NCBI GenBank assembly: GCA_034659015.1
Contig: JAYEGL010000002.1
Location: 372,001-436,000 of the forward strand
DNA from: Maricaulis sp034659015
Lineage (GTDB): Bacteria > Pseudomonadota > Alphaproteobacteria > Caulobacterales > Maricaulaceae
Length of the DNA: 64,000 bases
Direction: 5' to 3'
Within the stretch, counting starts at the first letter, position 1. Each line of letters starts with the position of its first letter. Below are positions 17,339 to 26,104 of this stretch, piece by piece. The notes beneath the pieces are model-generated. The model was not told where the DNA came from, did no database searches, and worked only from the letters and a program-made list of their open reading frames with translations. The position numbers and the translations under genes were made by a program.

Positions 17339-18958
17339 ATGGCGGAGACCGTCCATGCGGATGAGGGCGATATGCAGCCCGGCGAGGCACGGCCGCGCCG
17401 GCGGCCGGACGCCGATGCCTTCTGGCGCAGCGGCTTGACCCAGGCCGAGGCGATACGCCGCGAGCGTGTCGAGCGATGGCGCGACGAGACCCAGTCGCCC
17501 TGGGAGGCTTCGCCGCCGGCGCTGGTGCTCTGGCTCCTCTGGCGTGCGCTCTACAAGGGATTCCAGCCGCTCTGGCTGATCGCCTCCCTGGCCGCCGCGC
17601 TGTGGTTCGGCGCTCAGTGGCTGGGCAGTGCCGGCGGCGTGGCGGCGGTGTCCGGACCCGCGCCCGACGCGCAGGCGCAATTGAGCGCGGCCATCGCCGC
17701 ATCGGTACCCGCGGATCGCGATCCCCATGCCTTCTGGACCGCAAGGCTCGACCGGGCGCTCGATGGCGACCGGCGGCGGCGGCCGGATATCGACCGCTTC
17801 CGGTCCTGGGTGGCGATCGGTCCCGATCTCATCGGGCGCGACCGCCTGGCGCTCGAGGTCCTGGCCGGGCCGGCCGGCCCGGACGCCCTCGATGCCCGCC
17901 TGCGGGCCGGCCCGCCCTGGGAGCGCGAGGCGCTGCTGGCGCGCACCTTCCGCGAGCTGTTGGCCGAGGGCGAGGCGCGCGGCCTGGTGCCGCCGGAGCT
18001 CGTCTTTGCGCCGGACGCGGTGCAGGCCCGCTATGAGCGGTCGCAATTCCACTGGTCCATTGCCGATGCCAGCGCGCGGGCCTTTTTCCGCGGCCGCCAG
18101 CGCGGCGAGTTCGAGATGCGCAGCCTGCCGGGCCTGGTGGCCGAGGGCCGCACCGGCGGTCATACGCGTCTTTATGGCGGGGTGCGCCACCTGGTGATCC
18201 AGGCCTGTGCCCATGCGCCGGATGCGGTCGAGGGCTGCGGCGCGCCGATCATTCCGGACGAGCCGGCCGATGCGCTGCGCTATTCGCTGGCGGCCATCGA
18301 GGCGGGCCTGGCCCGCCTGCCGGTCACGCCGAGCGAGGCGATGGCGGGCGCCGAAGTGCTGCAGGCCGGCTATCGGGCCGGCCGGCTGTCGCCGGGTCTG
18401 GAAGCCGTGCTGGCCGAGCGGCTCACGGCCGTGCTTCCGCCGGCTTCGGTGACGCGCGGGCTGGCCGGCACGGGCGTGCGTGCCGATCTCGCCTTTGCCG
18501 CCCCGGACCAGGTGCGGCCATCCCTGTCCGGCCGGGTCGACCTGCGTGGCAGCGACGGTGCGGTCGCCCTGGCCGGGATGCTGGGCGATCTTGCTGCGAT
18601 ACGCGCGCAGACAGCGCCGGAGATCGCCGTCCGTCTGCTCGACGGCCTGGAAACGCCGCAGGATGTGCGCCGTCTTCGCGGTCTGGTCGAAATCGCCGGC
18701 AGCCGGACGCTGGCCGTGCGCGAGCTGATGGGGCCGGCGGCCCTCGATCTGACCGCGGCGGCGGGGCCGGTGGGGCCGGCGCCCGCCGTGTCCGATCCGC
18801 TCGCCAGACGCAACACCATGCTTGCCCTGGTCGCCGCAGGTCTCGTGGTCCTGTTAACCCTGGTGCGTCTGGCCACCCCCCGCCGGATCCGCCTGGCAGC
18901 CCGGACAAACCTTGCCGATGCGTGGATTTCGCGTTTAGTCCTTGGTAGGAAAACCTAA
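17339..18958 (+). CDS. Unknown protein with two membrane anchors and a large periplasmic domain
   Basis: 539 residues. An Arg-rich cytoplasmic N-terminus (about residues 1-55) is followed by a hydrophobic segment at about 60-88, a Pro/Ala/Arg-rich domain of about 400 residues, a second hydrophobic segment at about 495-513 (MLALVAAGLVVLLTLVRL) and a short basic tail. Four Cys residues are clustered in no recognisable motif. No known domain is recognised. It appears monocistronic between the GST and Sel1-type genes. Confidence 0.75.
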   Translation: MAETVHADEGDMQPGEARPRRRPDADAFWRSGLTQAEAIRRERVERWRDETQSPWEASPPALVLWLLWRALYKGFQPLWLIASLAAALWFGAQWLGSAGGVAAVSGPAPDAQAQLSAAIAASVPADRDPHAFWTARLDRALDGDRRRRPDIDRFRSWVAIGPDLIGRDRLALEVLAGPAGPDALDARLRAGPPWEREALLARTFRELLAEGEARGLVPPELVFAPDAVQARYERSQFHWSIADASARAFFRGRQRGEFEMRSLPGLVAEGRTGGHTRLYGGVRHLVIQACAHAPDAVEGCGAPIIPDEPADALRYSLAAIEAGLARLPVTPSEAMAGAEVLQAGYRAGRLSPGLEAVLAERLTAVLPPASVTRGLAGTGVRADLAFAAPDQVRPSLSGRVDLRGSDGAVALAGMLGDLAAIRAQTAPEIAVRLLDGLETPQDVRRLRGLVEIAGSRTLAVRELMGPAALDLTAAAGPVGPAPAVSDPLARRNTMLALVAAGLVVLLTLVRLATPRRIRLAARTNLADAWISRLVLGRKT

Positions 18959-19125
18959 CGCATGTAAGGATTTAAGGCGTATTTTTCTCGATTTCCCTTA
19001 ACCTTAAAGCAATCCTCTTTGCGCAACATCGCCTCATGTTCGAAGGGCATTCGGACAGGATGGTGGTGCGAGTGACAGGTCAAGAATGACAGCGCTCGCA
19101 TGTTGTACATAAGGGAAGAAGACCC

Positions 19126-19398
19126 ATGGCTTTCACGGACGTAGAAACGGCCCAGGCCCATCAAGCGGCTTTCGCCGACCCGACCGGCGAGGATCTCTGC
19201 AAGCTCGGCATCCTGTATTCCACGGGACAGGGCGGCGAGATCGATTATGTCGAAGCGCACAAATGGTTCAATCTGGCGGCCCTGATGGGCTCGGAGCCGG
19301 CGAAATACTACCGCCAGGAAATCTCCGACCAGATGTCGACCTTCGAAGTCGCCGCGGCCCAGCGCGCTGCGCGCGAGTGGCTTTCGACCCGCCACTAG
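19126..19398 (+). CDS. Small Sel1-repeat-type protein
   Basis: 90 residues, ATG at 19126 after GGGAAGAAG. LCKLGILYSTGQGGEIDYVEAHKWFNLAALMGSEPAKYYRQEIS is one Sel1-like repeat followed by a helix (VAAAQRAAREWLS). Such proteins mediate protein contacts; in Alphaproteobacteria similar short ones are common and uncharacterised. The upstream 167 bp is AT-rich for this genome (TTAACCTTAAAG) and probably holds its promoter. Confidence 0.8.
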   Translation: MAFTDVETAQAHQAAFADPTGEDLCKLGILYSTGQGGEIDYVEAHKWFNLAALMGSEPAKYYRQEISDQMSTFEVAAAQRAAREWLSTRH

Positions 19399-19600
19399 GC
19401 CGACACTCGATCACCGGACTGTCCGCGCCGCCGGCGGGTATCCTATACTCGCCGGCCGGCCCGATCCCGCCATGCGCGGACGGGCAGGGCGCGAGACGCC
19501 GCAAGGCCGTTGCAGACCATTGCAGACAGCTGTCATTGACGTGACACAGCGCTGCGCTCAACTGGCGCAGACGTGAATTGCGTTGGCGGAAAGCGGCGGA

Positions 19601-20338
19601 TCAGTTGTTCGTGATCGCGTCGGCGATGGCGTAGGACATCGCCTGGTCCAGCGGCACGATCCCCATCACATACTGTTCCACGAAGAGATTGACCTCGGCC
19701 ACGGTCGAGCGCGGCACGAAGACGATATCGTGCCGGCGGATCTGGACATTGTCGGCGCCCTGGCGCGCGCGCAGCGCGTCGTGAAGATTGACCGTGCGCA
19801 TCATCAGGCCGCCGCCGGGCGCGCGACGCAGCACGACGACATCGCCCCGTGCGGCGGTGTTCTTGAAACCGCCCGCCAGCATGACCGCTTCCAGCGCCCC
19901 GATCGGACCGGTCATCTCCACCAGGCCCGGCGTCTGGACCTCGCCGCCCACGATGATGTTCTGCGGGCCCAGCCCGGCGCGGCGGACCTCCACCATCGGA
20001 TCGACCAGCACATTGCGCGCATAGGCGCGGGCGATCGTGTCGCCGATCTCGCGGTCGGTCTTGTCCGCCACCATCAGGTCGGCGATCAGCGGCAGGGCGA
20101 CGCGCCCGTCCGGCCCGATCTCCACCGTGCGCGAGAGTTCCGGCGCGGAATGCACCGTCACCTCGATACTGTCGCCGGGATAGAAGCGATAGGCCGGATC
20201 GGTGTCCTGCCAGGCGGCGAAGCGCGGCTGGCCCCAGGCCTCGACCGGGGCGGTGTCGGCCCCGTGACCGGCGCATCCGGCAAGGCCCGGCACTGTCATG
20301 AGGGCGGCCAGGCAGAGGCCGGTCTTGATCGCGCGCAT
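19601..20338 (-). CDS. hfsD: Outer-membrane polysaccharide export lipoprotein (Wza/HfsD-like)
   Basis: 245 residues from the ATG at 20336-20338. The signal sequence ends in a lipobox (LAGC, Cys at about residue 22). The polysaccharide export domain (YRFYPGDSIEVTVHSAPELSRTVEIGPDGRVALPLIADLMVADKT) is followed by SLBB segments (NIIVGGEVQTPGLVEM). This is the outer-membrane secretin for a Wzy-type polysaccharide. It is divergent from the Wzz-type gene across 87 bp; with hfsA/hfsB it corresponds to the holdfast export complex of Caulobacter. Confidence 0.88.
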   Translation of the reverse strand: MRAIKTGLCLAALMTVPGLAGCAGHGADTAPVEAWGQPRFAAWQDTDPAYRFYPGDSIEVTVHSAPELSRTVEIGPDGRVALPLIADLMVADKTDREIGDTIARAYARNVLVDPMVEVRRAGLGPQNIIVGGEVQTPGLVEMTGPIGALEAVMLAGGFKNTAARGDVVVLRRAPGGGLMMRTVNLHDALRARQGADNVQIRRHDIVFVPRSTVAEVNLFVEQYVMGIVPLDQAMSYAIADAITNN

Positions 20339-20425
20339 GAGAAATTCTCCAAAAGCAGGGCCGGAGCGGATATTCGGCCGCGTTGGATAACAAATTTTTA
20401 AGCGCGCTCCGTCTCTTATGACGTC

Positions 20426-21919
20426 ATGACTCGCGCGTCCGAAACTTCCGGCCCTCCGGTCGGCCAGGCCGGCGTTTCCGCGGCTTCGGGCCGGCGGGAG
20501 CTGGACCTGTTCGACGTGCTGGCCCTGGCCTGGGCCGAACGCGGCTTCATTGCGCTGGTTTTCGCCGTGCTGTTCGCCCTCGGCGTGGCCGGGGCGATGC
20601 TGACCATGACGACCAGCTATACCGCGGAATCCCGCTTTCTCGTCCTGTTGAACGAGGATCCCACGCCCGCTGCGGCCGGCTGGGGCGACGGGTTCATGCT
20701 CAACCAGGTCATGCAGTCGGAAAGCGAGCTTCTGAGCTCCGATGCGGTGCGCCGCCTGGCGCTGGACACGCTCGGAGCGGAGGCGATTCTCGGCGAGCCG
20801 GTGGAGGGCGATGGCCGGGTGGCTGCGCTCAAGGTCCTGCGCGGCGGGTTCGGCGTATCGCGCGAACCCAATTCCTCGGCGCTCAATGCGACCTTTGAGG
20901 CCGACGATCCGCAGCGTGCCGCCCTGATCCTCAACGCCATTGTCGATGCCTATCTGGCCTATCGCGAACAGGTTCTGGTGGAGACCGGGGTGACCGGGCT
21001 GGGCGTGCGGCGCGAGCAGGCCAATGCCGCGGTTGCCGCCAGCCGCCGACAGCTGGACGCTTTCCTCGACGAGCACGGCCTGTCGAATTTCGAGGCGGAA
21101 CAACAGACCGCACAGAATCTGGTGGGCAATCTGACCGACCGGCTGAACGGCGCCCGCGCCGACCGGGATGCGGCCCGCGCCGGGGCCGAGGCCCTGCGCC
21201 AGCGTCTGGAGCAGATCCCGCAACGGATCGAGCTCTATGTCGAGAACGGTGTCTCCGGACGTCTCCTCGACCTGCGGGCCGAGCGCGCCAGCCTCTTGTC
21301 GCGCTACCAGCCCGGCGCGCCGGCCGTGGCGGCGGTGGACCGCGAGATCGAGGCGCTGGAAGCCTTCGTCGCCAGCGGGGCGACCGCGGGCGAAGGGCAG
21401 CGCCGCTCCGGTGCCAACCCGGTGCGCCAGGAGCTGGAATCCGAACTGGCCACGCGCGAGGCCGACGCCCGCTCCCGGGCCGCGCTCGCGAATTCCCTGG
21501 AACAGCAATTGCGCGCCGTGCGCATTGAAGTGGATCGTCTGCGGGCGCTGGAAACGGATTATACCCGCCTGGCCCAGAACGTGGCGGCGGCCGAGGAGGC
21601 TGCGGGCTCCATCGCCGCGCTGGAAGCCTCCGCCGAGGCGCGCCGTTCGCCGGGCCTGGGCGCGGCCGATGCGGTGCGCGTGATCGACCGGGCCAGCCCG
21701 CCGCTGGAAGGCGCGTCGATGAAGAAACTGGCGCTGCTGGCCTCGGCCGTGCTGGCCATGGGCGTGGCGCTCTTCCTGGGCCTGCTGCGCGGCTACTGGC
21801 GGACCTATGTTGCTGCGGGCGCCATGCGCCGGCCGCAGCCCGGCCGCGAAACGCCGGAACCGGCCAATGATTATGGCGGCCTGCCGGTGCTGGCGCGCAT
21901 TGCCGACCGGTCGGCGTAA
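20426..21919 (+). CDS. hfsA: Wzz/GumC-type polysaccharide co-polymerase (HfsA-like)
   Basis: 497 residues. It has an N-terminal cytoplasmic tail, a first membrane helix at about residues 38-60 (GFIALVFAVLFALGVAGAML), a long periplasmic coiled coil with Ala/Arg/Glu-rich stretches (about 180-420), the Pro-rich SPPLEGASMKK segment and a second helix at about 435-452. This is the architecture of inner-membrane chain-length/export proteins lacking the kinase domain, which here would be supplied by the next gene. First gene of the hfsA-hfsB-hfsC run. Confidence 0.87.
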   Translation: MTRASETSGPPVGQAGVSAASGRRELDLFDVLALAWAERGFIALVFAVLFALGVAGAMLTMTTSYTAESRFLVLLNEDPTPAAAGWGDGFMLNQVMQSESELLSSDAVRRLALDTLGAEAILGEPVEGDGRVAALKVLRGGFGVSREPNSSALNATFEADDPQRAALILNAIVDAYLAYREQVLVETGVTGLGVRREQANAAVAASRRQLDAFLDEHGLSNFEAEQQTAQNLVGNLTDRLNGARADRDAARAGAEALRQRLEQIPQRIELYVENGVSGRLLDLRAERASLLSRYQPGAPAVAAVDREIEALEAFVASGATAGEGQRRSGANPVRQELESELATREADARSRAALANSLEQQLRAVRIEVDRLRALETDYTRLAQNVAAAEEAAGSIAALEASAEARRSPGLGAADAVRVIDRASPPLEGASMKKLALLASAVLAMGVALFLGLLRGYWRTYVAAGAMRRPQPGRETPEPANDYGGLPVLARIADRSA

Positions 21920-21986
21920 GCGCGGCGTTAACCACACAGCGGGCAATCATGTCGGATACAGTCGAATCAGTCCGGCCCGCGCCCCG

Positions 21987-22634
21987 ATGAATCTCACCGA
22001 AGACCTCAGCCAGCTTGTCGACCAGCTCGAGCCGATCGCCCGGCCCGGCGGGCAGGGGCGTGCGCTGATGGTGATGGGCGCCAGCCGTGGCGCCGGCGCC
22101 TCGACGGTGGCGCGCGAACTGGCCCGGCTGGCGGCCCGGCGCTCGCACCGCGGCGTCTGGCTGTTCGATCTCGATTTCGCGAACAATACCCAGGCCGAGG
22201 CCGCCCATGTGCGCGGCCAGGCCTATGACGCCCGTTTCGGTCGCGACCCGTTCTGGACGCTGGCCCCCGACGGCCAGCCGGCCCGGATCGTGGCGCGGGA
22301 ATCGGTCGTGCCCAATCTCTTCGTCACCCAGTTGCAGGCCCGCGCCGGCGCCGTGAAACAGGTCGCGCTCTCGCCCGCGCCGGACTACTGGACCGCCGTG
22401 CGCCAGTCGATCGATCTGGCGATCGTCGACGCGCCCGGAAACAGCCGCGCGCCGCTCAGCCTCGCGGGCGATCTGGACGGTGTGATCCTGGTGGCCGATG
22501 CGCGCCTGACCCGCACCGACGGTGTGACGGCGCGCCGCGAGGCCATCGAGGCCCGCGGCGGCACGGTCGCCGGTATCATCGTCAACCGGGCCGACGGGGC
22601 CGCTGCCGGGCGCGGACTGAGCAGCGCGGCATGA
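21987..22634 (+). CDS. hfsB: CpsD-like P-loop partner of the co-polymerase (HfsB-like), Walker A lysine absent
   Basis: 215 residues from the ATG at 21987. It has the fold of the bacterial tyrosine kinase/ParA group: Walker A-like GASRGAGAST at residues 31-40, A'-like GVWLFDLDFANN near residue 55 and Walker B-like DLAIVDAPG near residue 145. The invariant GK[ST] lysine is replaced by Ala (residue 38), and there is no Tyr-rich tail. It may therefore be a non-catalytic adaptor rather than a kinase. Its stop overlaps the next start (ATGA). Confidence 0.8.
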   Translation: MNLTEDLSQLVDQLEPIARPGGQGRALMVMGASRGAGASTVARELARLAARRSHRGVWLFDLDFANNTQAEAAHVRGQAYDARFGRDPFWTLAPDGQPARIVARESVVPNLFVTQLQARAGAVKQVALSPAPDYWTAVRQSIDLAIVDAPGNSRAPLSLAGDLDGVILVADARLTRTDGVTARREAIEARGGTVAGIIVNRADGAAAGRGLSSAA

Positions 22635-23905
22635 GCGTTGCCCACGCACCGGACACGCGCGCCGAACCGGGCCTGATCACGGCCTGGCGGGAGGCGCCGG
22701 GCTTTGCTTTCGCGCGGACGCTGGAGGGCACGGCGACGGTGCTGTGCCTCTATCTTTTCTCCACCGCGCTGATCGGGCCGGTCTTCGCCGATCCGGCGGA
22801 TCCGGAGAGCTCGGCGATCCTGCGCCTGATCTGGCTGCCGGTCTATGCCCTGACCCTGGCCCTGTGCGCCTTCCGGCCCGGCGCCATTCTGGGCACGCTG
22901 GCCAATAACGTTCTCCTGCTCGGCCTGGTCGGCCTGACGGCCGTATCCGTGACCTGGTCGATCGATCCGGACACCACGCTGCGCCGCTCCTTCGCGCTGA
23001 TCATGTCGACCCTGTTCGGTTTCTGGATGGCTTCGCGCTGGAGCTGGCGGGAAATGATCCTGCTGATCGCCTCGGCCTTCGGTCTGATCGCGGTCTCCAG
23101 CACGGTCATGGCCCTGGCTGTGCCGTCGATCGGCATCGACCATGCCGTCCATGCCGGCGCCTGGAAGGGCGTGTTCTGGGAGAAGAACACGCTGGGCGGC
23201 ATGATGGCCCTGGGCGCGGTGAGCGCCTATGCGGCCTTGCGTGCCGACCCCGGCCGCCGCTGGATCTGGGCCGGCATGGCTGTACTGTGCACGGCCCTGG
23301 TCCTGCTCTCTACCTCCAAGACCGCGCTCCTCTCCTGGACGCTGGGCACGGGCGGGGCGATCGGCATCGCCGCGTGCCGCCAGGGTTTCGGTTTCGCCGC
23401 CACGGTCCTCTTCGCGGGCATTACCGGCGCCATCCTGCTGGCCATGGCGCTGGCCATCGCGCCGGTGGAATTCCTCGAACTGCTCGGCCGCGATGCCACG
23501 CTGACCGGCCGGACGGACATCTGGGCCATCCTGACCGAAGAGGTCTGGAAACGCCCCTGGACGGGGTATGGCTATCGCGCATTCTGGACGGTGGAGGAGG
23601 GGCCGGTCTTCTGGGTCCGCCAGGGCACGAGCTGGCCGGTGCCCACGGCGCATAACGGCCTGCTGGAAATCGCGCTGGCGCTGGGCATTCCCGGCGTGGT
23701 GCTGATGCTGACCGTCTATCTGCGCTCGATGATGCGGGCGATCGGTACGATCTTCTCCCGGCGCCCGGAGACCTACTGGGTGCTCGCCCAGTTCGCCATC
23801 ATGGGCCTGGCCTCGATCTCCGAGAGCAATCTGATGAACCAGAACTCGCTGAGCTGGATCCTGTTCACGGCCGGCTCGGCGAAACTGGCGCAGGGGTCGC
23901 GGTAG
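22631..23905 (+). CDS. hfsC: O-antigen ligase/polymerase-type membrane protein (HfsC-like)
   Basis: 424 residues with about ten hydrophobic helices and a large periplasmic loop containing TGRTDIWAILTEEVWKRPWTGYGYRAFW and AHNGLLEIALALG, the Wzy_C/O-antigen ligase pattern. It probably polymerises the lipid-linked repeat unit in the periplasm. The last 21 bases of the gene, with the sequence behind it, recur at 25004, beyond the toxin module. Confidence 0.88.
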   Translation: MSVAHAPDTRAEPGLITAWREAPGFAFARTLEGTATVLCLYLFSTALIGPVFADPADPESSAILRLIWLPVYALTLALCAFRPGAILGTLANNVLLLGLVGLTAVSVTWSIDPDTTLRRSFALIMSTLFGFWMASRWSWREMILLIASAFGLIAVSSTVMALAVPSIGIDHAVHAGAWKGVFWEKNTLGGMMALGAVSAYAALRADPGRRWIWAGMAVLCTALVLLSTSKTALLSWTLGTGGAIGIAACRQGFGFAATVLFAGITGAILLAMALAIAPVEFLELLGRDATLTGRTDIWAILTEEVWKRPWTGYGYRAFWTVEEGPVFWVRQGTSWPVPTAHNGLLEIALALGIPGVVLMLTVYLRSMMRAIGTIFSRRPETYWVLAQFAIMGLASISESNLMNQNSLSWILFTAGSAKLAQGSR

Positions 23906-23972
23906 GCCTTTCAGGCCCCTGGCTTTCGATCAACAAACGCATTTTTCCCGGAAGCGCGTCGGCGCTATCCGG
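23885..23972 (+). repeat. Left direct repeat bordering the toxin module
   Basis: It covers the last 21 bases of hfsC and 67 bases behind it. Compared with 25004-25090, the first 12 bases match exactly, about 26 bases have diverged with one indel, and the final 50 bases (23923-23972) are identical. The final 30 bases are the half-palindrome of element D. Confidence 0.85.
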
Positions 23973-24109
23973 CAACTGTATTTAAACGGTGCAGGGCTTT
24001 CGGATAACAATCCACACGGCTTTTTGCTATACAGCAAGCGCGCGGGAAAGCGCGACCTATGGAAATCGGGCGTCGTATCGCTTATGTAGGGTCGTGTAGA
24101 GGACAGACG

Positions 24110-24313
24110 ATGCAAGTACGCGTAAAAGAATATCCCCAGCTTCGGGAACTGTGCTGGAACCGGCCTGCCGACACGCTGTTGGACGGGGCGGATGCGCTTG
24201 CGCTTTACGAGCGAAACTGGCGTTTTGTGGTGCCCGAAAATCTTGTTGATGCAGAACGGCGGATGATCAATGCTCTCGTTGCCAGATACGGCAACGGCAT
24301 TTTGAATGTTTGA
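24110..24313 (+). CDS. Small putative antitoxin partner of the AbiEii-type gene
   Basis: 67 residues from the ATG at 24110, preceded by AGAGGACAG. The sequence LYERNWRFVVPENLVDAERRMINALVARYGNGIL resembles the short partner often found directly before AbiEii/DUF1814 nucleotidyltransferases; it is not the winged-helix AbiEi antitoxin. It overlaps the next gene by 8 bp. The region is clearly less GC-rich than its surroundings, suggesting recent acquisition. The antitoxin role is inferred from position only. Confidence 0.65.
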   Translation: MQVRVKEYPQLRELCWNRPADTLLDGADALALYERNWRFVVPENLVDAERRMINALVARYGNGILNV

Positions 24314-24998
24314 ACGCGCTCATCACAAAGCCGTTGCCCAGACTCTCGCGGCTCTCAATAAAAACCTGTTTCTGGAGGCCGAGTGCTTTTTTGGCGGTGG
24401 GACGTCGATCGTTCTGCTCCTCGGCGAGTACCGAGAAAGCGTGGATATCGATTTCCTCTGCGCATCGGAAACGGGATATCGGCGGTTGCGCGAACTCACC
24501 TTCGGTGGACGGTTCGAACCGCTGCTCGCGCCTGACGCCCGCATCGACCTGCTTCGCGACGTGCGGACCGACCAGTACGGAATCCGGACCTGGATCGGAG
24601 TGGGTGAAACAAGGATCAAGTTTGAAATCGTCAGGGAAAGCCGCGTCAGCCTCTCCGGCGCACTGGATGCCAGGCTGGGCGTTCCCGTCCTTTCCAGAGG
24701 TGATCTGTACGCCGAAAAGCTGCTGGCAAATGCGGACCGGTATGCTGACAAGGCTGTGCTGAATAGGGATATCATTGATCTCGGTCTCATGATTTCGCGT
24801 TGGGGGCCTGTCCCTGGCCAGGCCTGGCAGAAGGCCCGGGCGGCCTACGGCACGGCAGTCGATGAGGCTTACAAGAAAGCTGTTGCCAGTATCAGGGATC
24901 CTGGATGGCTCGAGACGTGCATGCAGGGCATGGCCATGGATCGGAGCCTGGCGCGGGAGATCCTTGAGTCGTTCGGCGAGGGATACCCACCCGGATAG
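24306..24998 (+). CDS. AbiEii/AbiGii-type nucleotidyltransferase toxin
   Basis: 230 residues. Nucleotidyltransferase core: FFGGGTSIVLLLGEYRESVDIDFLC near residue 29 (GG...S and DxD). The later helix DLYAEKLLANADRYADKAVLNRDIIDL near residue 136 carries the conserved Lys and Asp of the DUF1814/AbiEii family. Studied relatives transfer nucleotides to tRNA ends or other targets and are neutralised by a partner protein. The codon use and lower GC differ from the holdfast genes on both sides, and direct repeats border the pair. Confidence 0.85.
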   Translation: MFERAHHKAVAQTLAALNKNLFLEAECFFGGGTSIVLLLGEYRESVDIDFLCASETGYRRLRELTFGGRFEPLLAPDARIDLLRDVRTDQYGIRTWIGVGETRIKFEIVRESRVSLSGALDARLGVPVLSRGDLYAEKLLANADRYADKAVLNRDIIDLGLMISRWGPVPGQAWQKARAAYGTAVDEAYKKAVASIRDPGWLETCMQGMAMDRSLAREILESFGEGYPPG

Positions 24999-25003
24999 GG
25001 GAG

Positions 25004-25176
25004 CTGGCGCAGGGGCACAGTCGGCTCCTCAGGCCAGCAACTTTCGATCAACAAACGCATTTTTCCCGGAAGCGCGTCGGCGCTATCCGGGATCGACGGG
25101 AGACACCCTGGTGGAGCCGCGTTCGGTAGATCCCGGCTCTGCAGCCCGCTTTCGCGGGCTTGCGGCCGGGAGAAAC
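25004..25176 (+). repeat. Right direct repeat plus element D, copy 2
   Basis: 25004-25090 repeats 23885-23972; the 50 bases at 25041-25090 are identical. From 25060 to 25176 it continues as a complete element D: left arm TTTTCCCGGAAGCGCG, right arm TCCCGGCTCTGC ... GGCCGGGAGAAA, in the opposite orientation to the copy at 5124-5229. It ends 16 bp before the stop of the convergent glycosyltransferase gene. Confidence 0.78.
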
Positions 25177-25192
25177 GGGAAGGGGGAGAGCT

Positions 25193-26104
25193 CTACCCCT
25201 CCACCTGCCCGTAGAACCTTGGCTCGAAGGCTTCGATCCAGAAGAACTTGCCCGCGCCCTGGACGCAGCGGTCGAGGAATTCGGCGGCGCGGCGGCGCAT
25301 GGCGAAGGTGGAGAGGCCGGCCAGGGAGCCGTAGACCAGCGTCTGGGCCAGGCCCACGCCCATCCAGAAGACGACGCCGGGCCAGTTGACGTGTTCGCCG
25401 CGGCTGCAGGACTGGGTCGCGCCCTGGCCGAAGGCGAAGGAGCGGGCCAGCAGATAGCGCCATTCGGTGCGGCCGGCCTCCACGGTTTCCGTGCCCATGG
25501 CCCTGGCCGACCAGGCGAAGCGGGCGCCCTGGCGGGCCAGCAAGGCGAAGAAGACGTCGTCCTCGCCGCCCGAGGCATTCATGCGCGGATCGAAGGGCTT
25601 GTCGGCCAGATCGAAGGCGTCCCGGTCGATCAGGGAATTGCCGCAGCCGAAGGGCTTGTCGAGCAGGATGTCTCCGGCGGGGCCGACCCGGGAATAGAGC
25701 CGGCGGGCCATGTCGGCCCGGATCCCGGTCACGTCCAGCGCCTCGCCGGTGAGCGGGCCGAAAACGACCGTCGCCTCCAGCTGGTCCGCCGTGTCCAGAA
25801 GGGCTTCCAGCCAGCCCACACTGGCGATCTCGTCATCGTCGAGGAAGGCGATATAGCGCCCGGTCGCAGCGGCGAATCCGGCATTGCGGGCATTGGAGAC
25901 GCCGGGATGCGGCTCGTGGACATAGACGACGTCGCAGCGCGAAATCGCCTTTGCCGTCGCGGCGACGCGTTCGCCGGAGCCTTGCGGATCATTGTCCACG
26001 ATCACCAGCTGGTCGGGCTGGCGCGACTGGGCCAGCACGCTTTCCACGGCGCGCCGCAGGCCATCCGGCCGGCGATAGGTCGGGATGATCACGGATACGC
26101 TCAT
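25193..26104 (-). CDS. Family 2 glycosyltransferase of the holdfast locus
   Basis: 303 residues from the ATG at 26102-26104, which overlaps the deacetylase stop. GT-A fold: VSVIIPTYRRPDGLRRAVESVLAQS, GVSNARNAGFAAATGRYIAFLDDDEIA (the DDD metal motif near residue 91) and FGCGNSLIDRDAFDLADKPFDPRM, with GGEDDVFFALLARQG as the acceptor-site ED. It adds a sugar to the lipid-linked holdfast repeat unit. It could be the HfsG or HfsL counterpart; these cannot be separated by eye. Confidence 0.88.
   Translation of the reverse strand: MSVSVIIPTYRRPDGLRRAVESVLAQSRQPDQLVIVDNDPQGSGERVAATAKAISRCDVVYVHEPHPGVSNARNAGFAAATGRYIAFLDDDEIASVGWLEALLDTADQLEATVVFGPLTGEALDVTGIRADMARRLYSRVGPAGDILLDKPFGCGNSLIDRDAFDLADKPFDPRMNASGGEDDVFFALLARQGARFAWSARAMGTETVEAGRTEWRYLLARSFAFGQGATQSCSRGEHVNWPGVVFWMGVGLAQTLVYGSLAGLSTFAMRRRAAEFLDRCVQGAGKFFWIEAFEPRFYGQVEG

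Noticed and set aside
24110..24998. Classical AbiE phage-abortive system
   Set aside because: Only the AbiEii-type nucleotidyltransferase is recognisable; the AbiEi winged-helix antitoxin is absent, so the module is described only as AbiEii-type.
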